A stretch of 64,000 nucleotides of DNA from Ophiura sarsii (Eukaryota; Echinodermata; Ophiuroidea; Amphilepidida; Ophiuridae), in NCBI GenBank assembly GCA_035610835.1, contig CM069450.1:29075503-29139502 (forward strand), read 5' to 3'. Numbering within the stretch: position 1 is the first letter of the stretch; every line of letters begins with the position of its first letter. The translations under genes were made by a program, and so were the position numbers. A model generated the notes under the pieces. That model saw only the letters and a program-made list of their open reading frames with translations. It did no database searches and was not told where the DNA came from. Positions 36,084 to 47,918 of this stretch are shown in pieces.

Positions 36084-36760
36084 TACAGTCCAGAATATGG
36101 TACCTAAAGTACACTTTTTTCGTATTCCTAATTGAAGATTGCAAACAGAATTACCTCTATCACTCGATCGTCATAGTATGACATATTTCAGTCGAACTAT
36201 CAACTGCAGCATGTGTGTTGCATGTTTATTAGACTAAGAGTTTGATGTTATTTTTAGTATCTAACTTGAGCATTACAGACGGTATTTATCTCTGATAGTT
36301 ATTTACCTGCTGATATATCCTTGTTAATTTATTCCAATATGGCATTTGTTATTGACTTCCATGTCTCATCTGGAGTTCATATTTACTCTGTACTTTTAAA
36401 CATCGTTACGAGTGTTAATGGTGCTTATTATTTATATTCACAAAGTGGAAGCCATCCATCGTTTGAAAATAGAAATGGGAGACTTGAAAGCATGTCTTCG
36501 CATTACATTAACGGGGCATTGAGAAATCCTTAGGGGAGAGAGCCCTCAATTTTGTTTCCAGAAGTTGTGTTTTCACATGCAATGCTTACATGTATTAATC
36601 TGAAAATAAACGGCTTAACACAGTTCACACTTTTGTCGAATGTGTGTATTATCGTTTTAATTTACTAAATAGTAAAAGAAAAAAATGTAAAAGGATCTAA
36701 GTGTCAGTTCATGCGAAAAGCAAAATTAAATTGTCCTTTACTGGAGTGTCGTAGGTGCCA
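36084..36760. other. unassigned AT-rich DNA
   Basis: It includes the 36510 relative of the 35386 block. Nothing else is recognised. Confidence 0.35.
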
Positions 36761-37286
36761 CTTACGACCGTCTTGCATTAATGTTGTATTAAATTTGTTT
36801 TACTAGAGCGTTGTGAATGCCACTTACGACCCTCTTGAGTTAATCAATAAAGACGCTTTATTTTACCATGTTATCAATATACGATTTGACTTCCGCACAA
36901 AAAAATAAACGGAGAATACATACGATTATAGAAAAACATTAAATCATTTAATCAAATATTACCAGTTCTTGTTTTATAATGCAAAAATAATATTTGCGCT
37001 TACGTCCTTCTTGCATTCAAAGATTTTCAAGCGATTCGTGCCAGGTCGTAAGTAGCACATACGACCTTCTTGCATTAAGCAGAAAAATACGGCTTGCACT
37101 TACAACATTGACATTAGCTGATTATTCATTTTTGTGAGTATTTGCAAAGCAAACGCTTGATTTTGAATGAAGAGCGATAACTCCTAACTCCGCCACCTAT
37201 TCCCTATAATAGTAAAAACCTCAAAAATCGCAAAAATGCATCTCCTGAAAAACAGTCAAAAAGCCCTTTAACAACCCTCTTGCACT
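36761..37286 (+). repeat. dispersed CTTACGACCNTCTTGCATT motif array
   Basis: Same-strand variants: CTTACGACCGTCTTGCATTA (36761), CTTACGACCCTCTTGAGT (36823), CTTACGTCCTTCTTGCATT (36999), CATACGACCTTCTTGCATTA (37058), a shortened CACTTACAACATTG (about 37098) and CAACCCTCTTGCACT (37272). Spacing is irregular, from about 40 to 176 bases. It is a motif family rather than a tight tandem repeat. Confidence 0.65.
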
Positions 37287-37873
37287 CAGCCAAGGATCAG
37301 CAATTCGTGTTGGACACCATGGACACGTTTAAAAGCGTGGATTTATGTAAAAATTTCAAAATATGATTTATGTAAAAATTTCAAAATATCAACTAGGCCT
37401 ATCTGTGTTCAACTAAAATGTTATACCAAATACCGTTAGATTTGGACAATCACCTCCAGTATAATTTTTTTCTTTCTTTTCAAACCGTCAATACGTGAAT
37501 TTATACAAGCTGTTCGAATTTTAGCTACGTACCTCAAGCGTGAAAATCACTGACCTCCACCGTCGATCAAAACAAAGGACGCCCTCTTCTACTTTAATAT
37601 ACCCAGTTCAAAAACCGCCCTCTCATCACGCCTATTGATCATGTACATATTATGAAGACGGAGGAAGACAAGTGTATTTTCTTTTGAAGCTATGTGTGTT
37701 AAGGATCAAGATCTCTCAACCCCCAAAAGCCTGTGTAGAGTAAAAGAGTTGCGATTGTCCGTCGCGCTCGTGAGTTCGAGTTAAGTAATAAAAGTCGGTG
37801 AAGATCATTTCTACAAATTTCACAAATACATGTAGTGTTACATCAATCGCGCCGGTAAGAACGTATATCATAT
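37287..37873. other. unassigned; adjacent 24-base duplication
   Basis: The string ATTTATGTAAAAATTTCAAA occurs twice back to back near 37339 and 37363. Nothing else is recognised. Confidence 0.45.

Positions 37874-37927
<54 letters not shown>
37874..37927 (+). repeat. poly-G tract, 54 bases
   Basis: An uninterrupted run of 54 G, the longest homopolymer in the window. Its length may be affected by sequencing or assembly. Confidence 0.9.
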
Positions 37928-37928
<1 letters not shown>

Positions 37929-38054
37929 GATTCATGGGTCATCAGATCAACTTTTGTTTATAAATCAGTGATACATTACCATACCATTATACTATTATAG
38001 GTGTTGCGGAACTGCGTTTCACTGGGAAAATTATAAAGTCGTAGTATCAATAAA

Positions 38055-38112
38055 GTGTTTTGAATCAGTGCGGGTGATGCACAACGTTTCGGGCTTAACC
38101 CTTTATCAAGTG
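38055..38112 (-). other. possible Penelope/hammerhead-like relic
   Basis: On the minus strand the string TTGATAAAGGGTTAAGCCCGAAACGTTG (in parts: TTGATAA, a GGG/CCC stem, CGAAAC, GTTG) has the order of a hammerhead core, CUGAUGA - stem II - GAAA. The first box deviates from consensus (TTGATAA) and the third helix and cleavage site are not clear. Comparable strings occur at the ends of Penelope-like retroelements. It is low-confidence; no Penelope reverse transcriptase is seen nearby. Confidence 0.3.
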
Positions 38113-38910
38113 TAACAAAGAAAACAAAAAAAGAATAACAATATATAGCTATGACATTGATGTAATGTTGTAGGAATGATTAAAGCGCAACCTATTGATA
38201 TCACCATCAGGTGTTACCGGGTTCTATCGTAGTATGAGCCTGAGGGTAGAGTATTGATGATATCATCAAACACTTGAGTACCAATAAAAAAAAAATCTTT
38301 CATTTCCATCAAATGTAAGATGTTTCTTAAGTAGATTAATTTCAGCAATCACGTGTACTGTATGATTGAAACATGTGCTGTAAAAACACTTTAGACTATG
38401 AGTTGCTGCGCAAATGTTGTCTTTGTCACGTTGATAGTTATGAGTAGGGTGAAACTGCGCTGATATTAGGGAGCACTCTACAAAATAAATGCGCAATTTG
38501 TTTTATCCTGTATAGTTCCGGTCAAGCAATTTAACCCCAAAAAAAGGAATTCTTAAAATGACTATAGAAGAAACGAAGTTGTTTGTGCCCCATTATACTC
38601 ACCATGTCTATTCTAAATCTAAAAACGGGAGTGTGTTTATGAGGTCTCTTAATTGGGAGCAATTTGCAACAGAGAGGAAATTACTTTTATGACCAATTGC
38701 ATTGTTAGATATATCACGTGTTGTGTCATTGTTACGTACTTAGTTCTTACGGAGATACCAACATGTACTGAATGGTGAAAACAAATCAATAAAAAAACAC
38801 CTTGCCCTCTCAAAATATGAGAGTACATGATTATTCCATACCTTGAAATGGGTAAAATAATTATATACTTCTACAAACATTTTGAAAAGTTCACTATAAT
38901 GTCACACTCT
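38113..38910. other. unassigned AT-rich DNA
   Basis: Nothing recognisable. Confidence 0.35.
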
Positions 38911-39448
38911 CGGCCGAGTGCACCAATGACGGGTAACTTAATAGGGAGGTAAGCTACCTCCCTAGTAGTTATGCTCTAACTGTAGCATAACTTACTAACG
39001 ATGTAATTCTTAGAGCATAACTGGCGAGTAACATCAGAATAGCAACTAGCGAGGTAAATATCCACATTAATCAGCATCGTCCCCTTACAAATTTAATTGG
39101 CGCATATGCAAAGTGTTAACCTATAGTTTATTGTAAAATTCTGGCGTGAATGGTCCTCCGTAATATTAAAAACGTGTAGTCACTTGCTAGGTCATAGGTG
39201 AGTGTAAATCAAGAATCACGTGGAGTCGGCCTGCGATCCGGAAAAAAATGATGCAATTTTATGGCCAAAAAATTCGAAGTTTGTTTACCGCTTTTTCAAA
39301 AAAAAAGGACTATCATGACATTACAAACATATTTTGGGCGAGGGGCACATACAAACATTGCACCAAAAACCACAATTTTAATGACAAACACAAGCACCCG
39401 ATGGATACAATTATATACAATTATAACACATCTCTTAACACAAATACT

Positions 39449-39517
39449 TGCGTGGCGTGGACACCTTGTCCTTCGCTTGTTAACCGCGGAACCCCGGTTC
39501 GATTCCCAGACCACGCA
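39449..39517 (+). repeat. tRNA-like sequence, probably SINE head
   Basis: A tRNA-sized block has an acceptor-like pair (TGCGTGG at 39449 with CCACGCA at 39511), a D-arm-like GGAC/GTCC pair, and a clear box B, GGTTCGATTCC (39496-39506). The T stem pairs poorly and the D loop is short, so a functional tRNA is unlikely. Confidence 0.5.
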
Positions 39518-39826
39518 CGGCACGATATGCTTTTTTATTTCGTTCTTCTAGTTCTACCCTTCCACTCACAATAATGTTGAAACTTGGCTTTATCAGTTTT
39601 TAATTAATAAAAACAATAATAAGTATGTATTTAGTCATTATTTACATGTAAGATCCTTGGACAATTAGTACATTTTGGTCAAAATATGACCCAAAGTCGG
39701 TGCGATTAGTGTTTGAATGGGCAAAAGGAGTTGATCTAAATTTTGAAAAAATCACCAAATTGCATGAATGGATTTTCAAAAATATAAAATCTTTCAGCTT
39801 ATGAGGTTACATTCCACTTCAAATAG

Positions 39827-39845
39827 CCCCCCCCCCCCCCCCCCC
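39827..39845 (+). repeat. poly-C tract, 19 bases
   Basis: Uninterrupted C run inside the 38911-40124 element. Confidence 0.9.
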
Positions 39846-40124
39846 TGGGCATGCAAGCGCAATTGGTCCTTCAGCATTAGCGAATCATCCCCTCCAATAT
39901 TCACAACAAATTTACGCCACTGCTAGAATCGACTGACTTAAAAAAAGCGTTATGCCCCAACTTACTCTTGGGTCCGGTCAGGTATAACATTTAACGTAAA
40001 TTACCCGCCAGTTACTAGCCTAGTAGCTTACTCCGCATTGGCGCTCTTAACATTTTGGGTTACGCCTCAGTTACTAGCGAGGTAGCGCTATTCTTCAGCT
40101 ACCCGTCATTGGTGCACTCGGCCG

Positions 40125-41085
40125 TCTCTGTCCCAACCTGGTGGAGTATTTTCTATTCATATCATTTTTAGTAAACTTTGGAACTTACACTGTACCATGA
40201 TTAGAAACTTATTGACCCTAAAACTAATTATAATCACTCGGTAATGTCTAGTATTTGTCCTTTCTTTCGGGATGGCTATCCGTCGTTTAAAGTCACATGT
40301 GTTACACAATGATACGATGCACCTCACCCATTATACTAGCCTTGACCAGGCTTCTAAAATCATTTAAAATAACGCAGTCCCATATTGTCCGTAACCATCT
40401 GACGTTGCTAACACCATAACACGGAAATCCCACCCTTCTCTATTTAATAAGCTATTATAGCGTGCTAAGACAAGTGACATAGGGTTTACGAGCTGAGAGC
40501 TGTGCTGAACACGAAGCCTTGCACATTCTGCAATGCCAATCTAATGTTTCACTTTATAAAACCGATGGAAATCCAACGGTTTTTCGTGGGGGGTCATATT
40601 CCCAAATATGGCGAATATGTATTATTTATAAGGTATAACATCCAATCAGAAGAGACAAGCAGCCTTTGACCGGTAAACATCGTAAATATTCATTAAATTG
40701 CGCTATTACGACACTAGTGGAGGCGGGTCAACATGTTCATGCAATTAGCATAAATTACTTCACCAGTCATAACAGATTGTACAAGGCTTTCGGGCGCAAG
40801 CGCCCTCAGTCGAACTTCGTTCTCCCGCGATGGTATCTCAATGGCGATCACTACACAGTTTACACCGGGTTTCGCCCGGACGTGTTTAGTGAGTAATTGG
40901 TGGGTCAGTGAAGGGGGCGGCAGTTTGGATGCTAAGTTTATCGCACTAAATAAATAAGCTTGTAGGACTTGTTATTATCTATTAATATCAGTATGCACAA
41001 TGAGTTTGGTATACAATAGCCCGGACTACTAATGTACAACCCGATACAAATTTTAAATCTGGTGAGTGTACAAAATGAATCTGTA
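40125..41085. other. unassigned; GC-richer patch at 40666-40896
   Basis: A plus-strand 76-codon frame (40666-40896) covers a GC-richer patch containing small palindromes (GGGCGCAAGCGCCC, CCGGGTTTCGCCCGG). I recognise no domain and suspect repeat sequence. Confidence 0.35.
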
Positions 41086-41975
41086 GTCAAATTAAAGGGA
41101 TACTATCCGACTTTTATTTTTAATGACATTTACATATAAGGCATTTTCATGGGATTCAGCCACTATTTTATATTTCTTTTTTAATATTTGTCCCAAATAT
41201 GATGCTCTACAGTGTTTATAACTGATCTGAGTCTGTCTTACATTAAAGGGGCATTACCCGAGTTTAGGGTCCGCAAACCTGAAATGTTGTCACCATTCTT
41301 GGAATATGCCTTTAATATTGACTCTGTTTCTGTTTCTGTTTCTGTTTCGGTTAAGTCGGTATGCGCAGATAAACTGTACTTCACCAACTGTTCCCCGTAG
41401 GAAACTGTTTCCTGTTACCTAGGAAAGTGAGTATACTGACACAGACCGGGATGATCCCCTACTCTTTACGAAGGAGTCTGTGACCTTTTAACGGGCTCGG
41501 ATTATTGCACTTCAGATACACGAGACCACCATGTATACGTGACTTCTGAACCACGAGACAATTGAGACTAAGTACCTTGCCCAAGGATACAGACATGTTG
41601 GCCGAAGTGGGGCTCGAACTCACAACCTTTGCATCGTGGGACCGGCGTCTTATCCACTAGACCACACACGCTCCCATGTTCCCATGTTCTCTGATCAAAT
41701 GATATACCACAAAATCTTGAATATTTTTCAAGAATATTTTTAAAACTGAAACTGTGTCCTGATTCCAAATCTGATGATTCTATATACCATAAGTGCGGGG
41801 GAAATGGTCAAATTAAAGGAGTAATACCTGATTACGTTTTTTTCAATGGAATTAACTTAGAAGGCATTTTCAATATTTTACATTTCTTTCTCAATATTTG
41901 TCCCAAATATGATGATCTTTAGTGTTTATAAAGGATGTGAAGAAATCCTGTCTTACTTTAAAGGGGAACTAGGGG
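41086..41975 (+). repeat. direct ~170-bp repeat pair flanking a SINE
   Basis: Unit 1 (about 41086-41260) and unit 2 (about 41802-41975) share, in order, GTCAAATTAAAGG, ATTTGTCCCAAATATGATG and AGTGTTTATAA, then TGTCTTAC.TTAAAGGGG. A short (TTTCTG)n run at 41324-41352 and the minus-strand SINE lie between them. Confidence 0.7.
41400..41672 (-). mobile_element. SINE with the same tRNA head, different body
   Basis: The minus strand starts with box A TGGTCTAGTGG (41654-41664) and box B GAGTTCGAGCCCC (41609-41621), nearly identical to the 2.4 kb SINE, then CCTTGGGCAAGG. After TTAGTCTCAAT the body diverges completely and includes the complement of GGGATGATCCCCTACTCTTT (near 41447-41467), a string I associate with repetitive invertebrate SINE or LINE 3' regions. 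No (ATT)n tail is present. Confidence 0.75.
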
Positions 41976-42780
41976 AATAGGTTGGTCTCTTAGTGGCCAT
42001 TGACCAACAATAATTATGACCGGACTTGGTACCCGTCCTATACCCGGCAGCATGCAATATAAGACGACTAGCTCCGAGGACAACACAATACGTGAATGCC
42101 TTAAATTGAGCTTCAGCATTTATTATTATATATAGCATTTTACTTTCATATTACGGGATCTATTATGCTTACTCAAGATGCATCCCTCGCAGTCATGTTA
42201 TATATATTTTTAAAGGTAGACCTCAGTTTCAATTAAACTTGAGTTTTTAACCAATATCAATCTACGGCAGGTGTTTTTTTATTATTTTTATTCTGCGGTT
42301 GCTTGACGGTGTAGCCAAATTACAATAAATATCTCAAATTTAGTTCATTAAACGGCTACTTATAAATGGACGTACACATTATTTGAGAACACAGGATGGT
42401 TAGACATTATATGACGTTGCAAGTAAAATGTATAAGTGGGTATCATTGAGAAGATAGATCGGACGAAGAAATCGGAACTGACATCGGGTACATATATTTC
42501 AAATACTGCGCTCGCGAAAGTGTTAATTCAAATAAAGGAAACAAAAGGGGCCATCCTATCAAAGAGATGTTTGTATAAAGTGAGATTAGTATATCTTGTA
42601 AATAGATAGTCCTCCGTTTTCCTCCGCAATCGGTCTTGGTAACATCCACCAACCTGGAACACTTCGGGTTTCGCGCTTTTTCGTAAATAGGTTGTAACTA
42701 TGGCGTGGAATAAGATATTGTCTTGAAAACATCACCAAGTATGGAAAAGGTATTTCTACTCTTATTATAAACACCCAGAC
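41976..42780. other. unassigned AT-rich DNA
   Basis: Nothing recognisable. Confidence 0.35.
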
Positions 42781-42784
42781 AAAA

Positions 42785-43060
42785 ATCTCACTAAATCTAG
42801 CCTAGAAAAAAGGCGAGATCTAGTCAACATATAGCTAAATTTCCTTAGTTACCGAGCTAAATTGAGCTAAATCATGCCTTCAAATCTCGCCTTTGCCCAA
42901 ATTTGCCTAGCCTTTGCCCAAATTTTTCTTGCCTTTTTACCCTTTTCTAGCTAGATCTTAATACATTTCTCGCCTAAATATCGGTCTTTCCTAGTGTGTT
43001 GTGATCGCGGCATATTGCCTATTGTATTCCTTCTCGCCTTTTTAGCGTTTTCTAGGGATT
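42785..43060. repeat. AGCTAAAT / TCGCCTTT motif cluster
   Basis: AGCTAAAT variants (42832, 42862, 42873) and TCGCCTTTGCCCAAATTT / CCTTTGCCCAAATTTTTC (42888, 42913) recur, and TCGCCTTTTTAGCGTTTTCTAG follows at 43034. AGCTAAATC variants return at 44317-44375. It may be a motif-array element whose ends I cannot define. Confidence 0.4.
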
Positions 43061-43456
43061 ATCGAATGGATTACCTTCAGGGGAGGAGTCATAATAATGT
43101 GCGAGTTTTCAAGTAGGACGCCCTCGTATCAATTATTTTCACTCGAAGGCACCAGTCTAATGACTACATTTACTTCAGTATCGGTTGATGCTGTGCCAAC
43201 CCGCCCGTTCTTTGTTCGCCGTCGTCGACTACATAGGCCTACATTGCACCATTGCACTGATACACATAGCCTATTAAATCGTTGACATAATCGCCAAACG
43301 CATCCCGACTAGCATGACTATATTAGTGTTCCTAATAGCGACTACAAATTGCAGGACTAGGTCTTATCTTTTAATTCTTCAGTGTGTCCATAGTGAGAAT
43401 ATGTGTGATGAACACATTTTGACACTCTGATCAAGTGTTCTCCTACTGTTGTGAAA

Positions 43457-43501
43457 CCTGAGACTAATATACCAAGGTATATTAGGTATATTAGTCTCAG
43501 G
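43457..43501. repeat. 17-bp perfect hairpin
   Basis: CCTGAGACTAATATACC (43457-43473) pairs with GGTATATTAGTCTCAGG (43485-43501) across an 11-base loop. Confidence 0.8.
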
Positions 43502-43580
43502 TGAAACATTCTGAATTTGCGCGATTGTTATAGGGTTCGGCGATTTCCTTACTGATAACCTATGCTTTCAACCGGTGGGT

Positions 43581-43602
43581 GGGGGGGGGGGGGGGGGGGG
43601 GG
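43581..43602 (+). repeat. poly-G tract, 22 bases
   Basis: Uninterrupted G run after GGTGGGT. Confidence 0.9.
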
Positions 43603-45393
43603 TTCTCACATTTATATGGTATACGTGTATGTACCTGCTATTTGGTATAGCGATCCGTCAGGCACATCCACCTACACTTTTGGCGAAAGTATCCCTCCCC
43701 CGGTATATCATAGCCTGCTTTAACATTTGAAACCTTAGCTCATGTCCTAACCTAAATTATAGCAGTTAAACACTAAACCATAGTCCTAAATCTTACCAAA
43801 CCATATTCTGAACCATACAATCTTGCGATAAACCCCCGGATAAACCCCGACAATCGGGAAATTCTGAATAAAAATGATTGGCTTACGTTGCTGCTATAGT
43901 CTAACGTTCAACATGTTTAATTAATCGCACTTCCAATTACAATGAATGGAATAAATACCCGCCACACTCTCGTTTAGTACTGTTGTAGGGTGTGGAGAGG
44001 AATTCTACAGTTAGGCATGCCGATAAGGACATGCTGATTAATTGATTAAAATATATTTATGTAGTGCAATTGACGGTAGGGCGGGCCTAAAAAGCAACTC
44101 TTAAAAATCAAATACTATAACGATGGAAGTCGTTACATTGTATATAGCAGCAAAATCATGATGATACACAAAAAGCATTCTATAGTAGAGAGCATTCTTA
44201 TAGTGAACTTTAATAGACCTATATATATTGATCTCATACTTACTCCCCTAGCCTTTCTATTTGTTATCTCGGCCAGGCTCACATCCATTGTACTAATTTA
44301 TTGTTGATCGCATTTTTAGCTATATCTAGCTATAGCTAAATCCATCTATTTTAGCTAAATCTAGCTAAATCCGGTTATTAGGACTAAATCAACGCACCGA
44401 ACCATTATTGACTGGCTGAAATGCCCGTTGAAAAATTTGAAAGGCTATGGGCCTACCGTTCACTGAGACGATATATTACCTTTTAGGCTTTAGGTCGGGC
44501 TTTAGGTTCGCCCATGGTTCGCTTTAGATTTAACCCAGTTATGGAATTTTCGCCGTACGTATTTTTGATTAGTATAACCACTTCCATGGTATAAATGTGT
44601 TAAATATTCAGAACACATTCATTGACATTGCAAATCCCCGGTCTATATCAGATTGAAGGCTGAACCTGACATATTTTGTTAGTAATTAAGGGGAATCCGA
44701 AATTTGTGATAGTTAAGTAGGGGGGAATAAAAAAAAAATACAAAATGGATAATGACCCACCCCCGCCCCTGCCGTGTTAAATGATCTCTCTCTTTGAGCG
44801 GCACATCCCCGTATACCGTATTAGGTGAGTACCCCCTCCCGGGATGGAAACACGTGTGCAATCGACAATAGAATGGAATGTTTGAACCCCGACATTAACT
44901 CTCAATCAAAACCTTTTTTCTTTCATTTTGGCCAGGTTTGGCCGGCTCTGCAAGTTTTGACTGAAAATTAATTTTAAAAAAAAATGTACTGGGAAATATT
45001 ACCAAAAATCAATTAAAATATCCTAGTTCTTTTATTTCCTTTTTTTTTGTTGGAACATTTCTCCTATTTCACTTTTTCGTCGAAATTCGGTTTTTGTTAA
45101 AGAATGTGGAAACAAAGCTACACCTCCTATACAGAGTGGCATAAATAATCTTAAGTCATAAGCTATGTAGTGCTATGTGCGGGTCCATTATCTTCCCAAT
45201 TAATAAATGTATCGGTCAGTTTTTGTTTTTGTTTTTTTTTCATTTTGGTAGTGGCACATCCTACCCAAAATTAAAAAAATATCCGAGTAGTGAGTACCTC
45301 CGAGAATCCGCTTGTTTGATGTGATTTCTCAATGCAACATGTTTGAAACCAATGTAGCATGTGTAGAAGCATAGGCCTAAACATTTGATACTA
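43603..45393. other. unassigned DNA
   Basis: Apart from the AGCTAAATC variants at 44317-44375, I recognise nothing. Confidence 0.35.
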
Positions 45394-45560
45394 CAGTGGC
45401 GTAACGTTTTTTCTTCATATTGTTGGGTGTGGGGAGGGGGGGGGGGAGAAATGAAATTGAACCGACAAGATATTTCTGAATAATGATATGCGTGCATAGC
45501 GCGCGAACATGTTTGACTTTACATTTTGTTTGCTCTGATTGAAGTATCTGCAACACCGAG
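45394..45560 (+). mobile_element. hAT-like end with G-rich run
   Basis: CAGTGGCGTAACG resembles hAT terminal repeats (CAGTGGCGTAGC or CAGTGGCGGATC types). It is followed by GGGTGTGGGGAGGGGGGGGG and, further on, GCATAGCGCGCGAACATG. The same layout occurs at 55821-56100. No right end is identified. Confidence 0.4.
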
Positions 45561-46231
45561 AATGTGAGTACACTCACCAATACTGTACACAGAAAGTGAG
45601 GTCGGAAACAAAATTGCGAGGACTATTTTCGAGACCTCACAATTTGCTTGCATCAAAACACTAAAGAACAGTCCTCACCTAAGGTAGTAGGTCTATGTAA
45701 GGGTAGGCCTACTCTCTTAAACGTCAATACCCATAAGGCGATATCGAGTTTCACGTTACCCGCCCGCATCATTTTTTTTCACCCGCGTCAAAATTTCAAG
45801 ATTTCAAAAAAAAATCATTATTTATTTTTAAACACAATTGTTGCCAGTTTTATCAATTTGAACACATTTTTTACTTTCTTAACAAATGAATTTTGAGAAC
45901 TAGGCTCATGATGAAGGCTTTTTTTAATTGTAAACCTACTTTCCGTGAACATTATTTTGATGCATTTATTCGTTTCTGCAAAAAACATCGGGGTTTCCCC
46001 CGAATCATACACCCGTGTGCATATATAATTATGCACCTTACAAACATGTTTTTATATTATTTAAATGAGCACCGTATCAATATGGGTTGATCAAACACGC
46101 ATTTACATGTCAATAATGAATAATGAATAATGAAAAAGTTGCCTCATCACTTTGAAGAAAAAAAGTAAGGGGAAACTCGCAATTGACTTTCATGAGCCTA
46201 ACGTGCAAAGTTCTCACATATATGGTGTGAT
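45561..46231. other. unassigned DNA
   Basis: Nothing recognisable. Confidence 0.35.
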
Positions 46232-46268
46232 CAGTGGCGGATACAGGGGGGGGGGGGGGGGGGGAGGG
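46232..46268 (+). mobile_element. hAT-like end with 19-base G tract
   Basis: CAGTGGCGGATACAG leads directly into an uninterrupted run of 19 G (46246-46264). The minus-strand proline-rich frame over this spot is a reading of the G tract. Confidence 0.45.
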
Positions 46269-46320
46269 TGCAGAGTAGGTGGGCGTCCCCCATAAAATTT
46301 GACAATAGTCCTTTTTTTGT

Positions 46321-47520
46321 GTGGATCTACATATGGGTGTATAGTTTTCACGCATATTTTGAAGATGGTGATGAACTGATGATGTAATAATATTAGCATC
46401 AATACAACGGAGAAGTATTATAGGCTCATTGGTATATAACATGACATTTTGACCGATAGACACTTTATCAATAACATTGTATTTTATTGTGCGCTGTTGG
46501 GATAACATACGATAATAAATTAAACAAATCAAACTATGGGTTTTGTCAACCTTGTCTAAACTAGAGTAAAGTCGAAAATGTGTAAAAACAACAACTTGTA
46601 ATGAATGATATGATGGTTGTCCAAACAATTTACGTGCATTCAATGAAAGGCTATCGTGCTATCGTGCTTGCTATCTACCGAAAAGACGAGTCTGTTTTAA
46701 CTATATCATATAGGTCTACAAGACAACATAGGGTCTTAAAATGGGAAAACTATCATCACAATAATATTGAGGAAAATAATTAGCGTTTTATCACGAAAAT
46801 CTGCCTTAAAGTATATACCAGTATGAAGCACTCTTGATTTTGTACACACATACAACCAATTGCTGTCTACTGAAGATAGTAAACCGAGCGACCTAAATAT
46901 GGATGTAGTTTTCACGCTGGTTTGGAAGATTGTGATAAATGATGTAATCGTATCTGCATCAAACATAAAATATACGTATCATGGGCCTCATATTGGTATA
47001 CAGTAGGCTATAACATGACAGTTTGACAATAGACAACACAATTGCAAGTTGTATATAAGGTATAAGTCTACCGTCTTTGCACTACAGCGTGTCCCCAAAA
47101 AATGGGTTCAAAAGTTTGCGAGCTTAATCTTTGTATTTCAACAAGTTTAAATTGGATTGGTCTCTGAATTCACCCAATTAAGGTCAGGTATATTTTATTT
47201 AATATCCTTAAATATAAACTATCCATGATTCCTACTTATATCGTTATAAGCTCGCAAACTTTTGAACCCAGTTTTTGGGACACGCTGTATTTGGCTAACA
47301 TAGAGCAAACGAAACAAACCAAATATGGGTTTGTCAACCTTTGATGTTGGTGTGAAGGGTATAACAGAATTATGCCAACCTTTCTAAACTATAGTAATGT
47401 CGAAAGTGTGTAAAACAAGAACTTGTAACTTGAACTTGAATGATAAGATGGTTGTCCAAACAATCTGCATGCCATTCAAAGATGTGCTATTGTGTTTGCT
47501 GTCTACCGAAGATAGGCCTA
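46321..47520 (+). repeat. tandem duplication, ~565-bp unit
   Basis: Unit 1 (about 46321-46885) and unit 2 (about 46886-47520) share in order: GTTTTCACGC, GATGATGTAAT or AATGATGTAATC, ATAACATGACA.TTTGAC, ATGGGTTT.GTCAACCTT, and ATGGTTGTCCAAACAAT plus CTACCGAA. Unit 2 is longer by one mariner MITE (47085-47287). At the corresponding position unit 1 has GCGCTG where unit 2 has GCAC-TA, so the insertion followed the duplication. Confidence 0.7.
47085..47287. mobile_element. mariner-type MITE, 203 bp, TA-flanked
   Basis: Inverted ends of about 42 bases begin CAGCGTGTCCC and include GGGTTCAAAAGTTTGCGAGC. TA abuts each end (47083-47084 and 47288-47289). The interior is AT-rich and non-coding. Confidence 0.9.
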
Positions 47521-47918
47521 GCATTTTCTGAAGAGGCCTAAATCATAATTCATTTTTACATTGAAACCAACGGAAATTAGCTGCCATTCGTCACCATCGT
47601 TGTCCGGGTATTGGCAATTACATGAAGCAACGTATAGTGGCACGGGCCTGATAAAATCAGTTAAAGGCCTATATAAGAAGTACATCGTGCAATTAATGTT
47701 GTGGCCTTTGCCGTGCTATCTGCTGAAGTAATCGCAACGTGCAACGATTCGGCAAATGAGACAATAGTAAACTATGGTCAAAATTGCATTACCAGTACAA
47801 GCCGAGTTAAACCACACATTAATTATTTCTACATAAAACCCTTGGTACTGTAGGAATTCATATACCTATCTCTCCCCAATTTGTTTTGGTTACTTAAAGC
47901 ATGCTTTTAAGCATATTG

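Larger units (their letters stand above)
38911..40124. mobile_element. 1.2 kb TIR element with shared end motifs
   Basis: CGGCCGAGTGCACCAATGAC at the left and GTCATTGGTGCACTCGGCCG at the right are perfect complements, extended by GGGTA. Both subterminal regions contain variants of TTACTAGC and GCGAGGTA (for example 39044-39055 and 40070-40087). No transposase frame is seen; a tRNA-like sequence (39449-39517) and a C tract (39827-39845) lie inside. The superfamily is not determined. Confidence 0.75.

Noticed and set aside
39449..39517. Functional tRNA gene
   Set aside because: Box B is good but the T stem mispairs and the D loop is too short. It is better explained as a SINE head or tRNA relic.
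40666..40896. 76-codon plus-strand frame in a GC-richer patch
   Set aside because: No domain, and the GC comes from small palindromes typical of repeats in this window.
46110..46643. 177-codon minus-strand frame with a proline run
   Set aside because: The proline run is the 19-G tract read in antisense, and the rest has no domain or coding signature.
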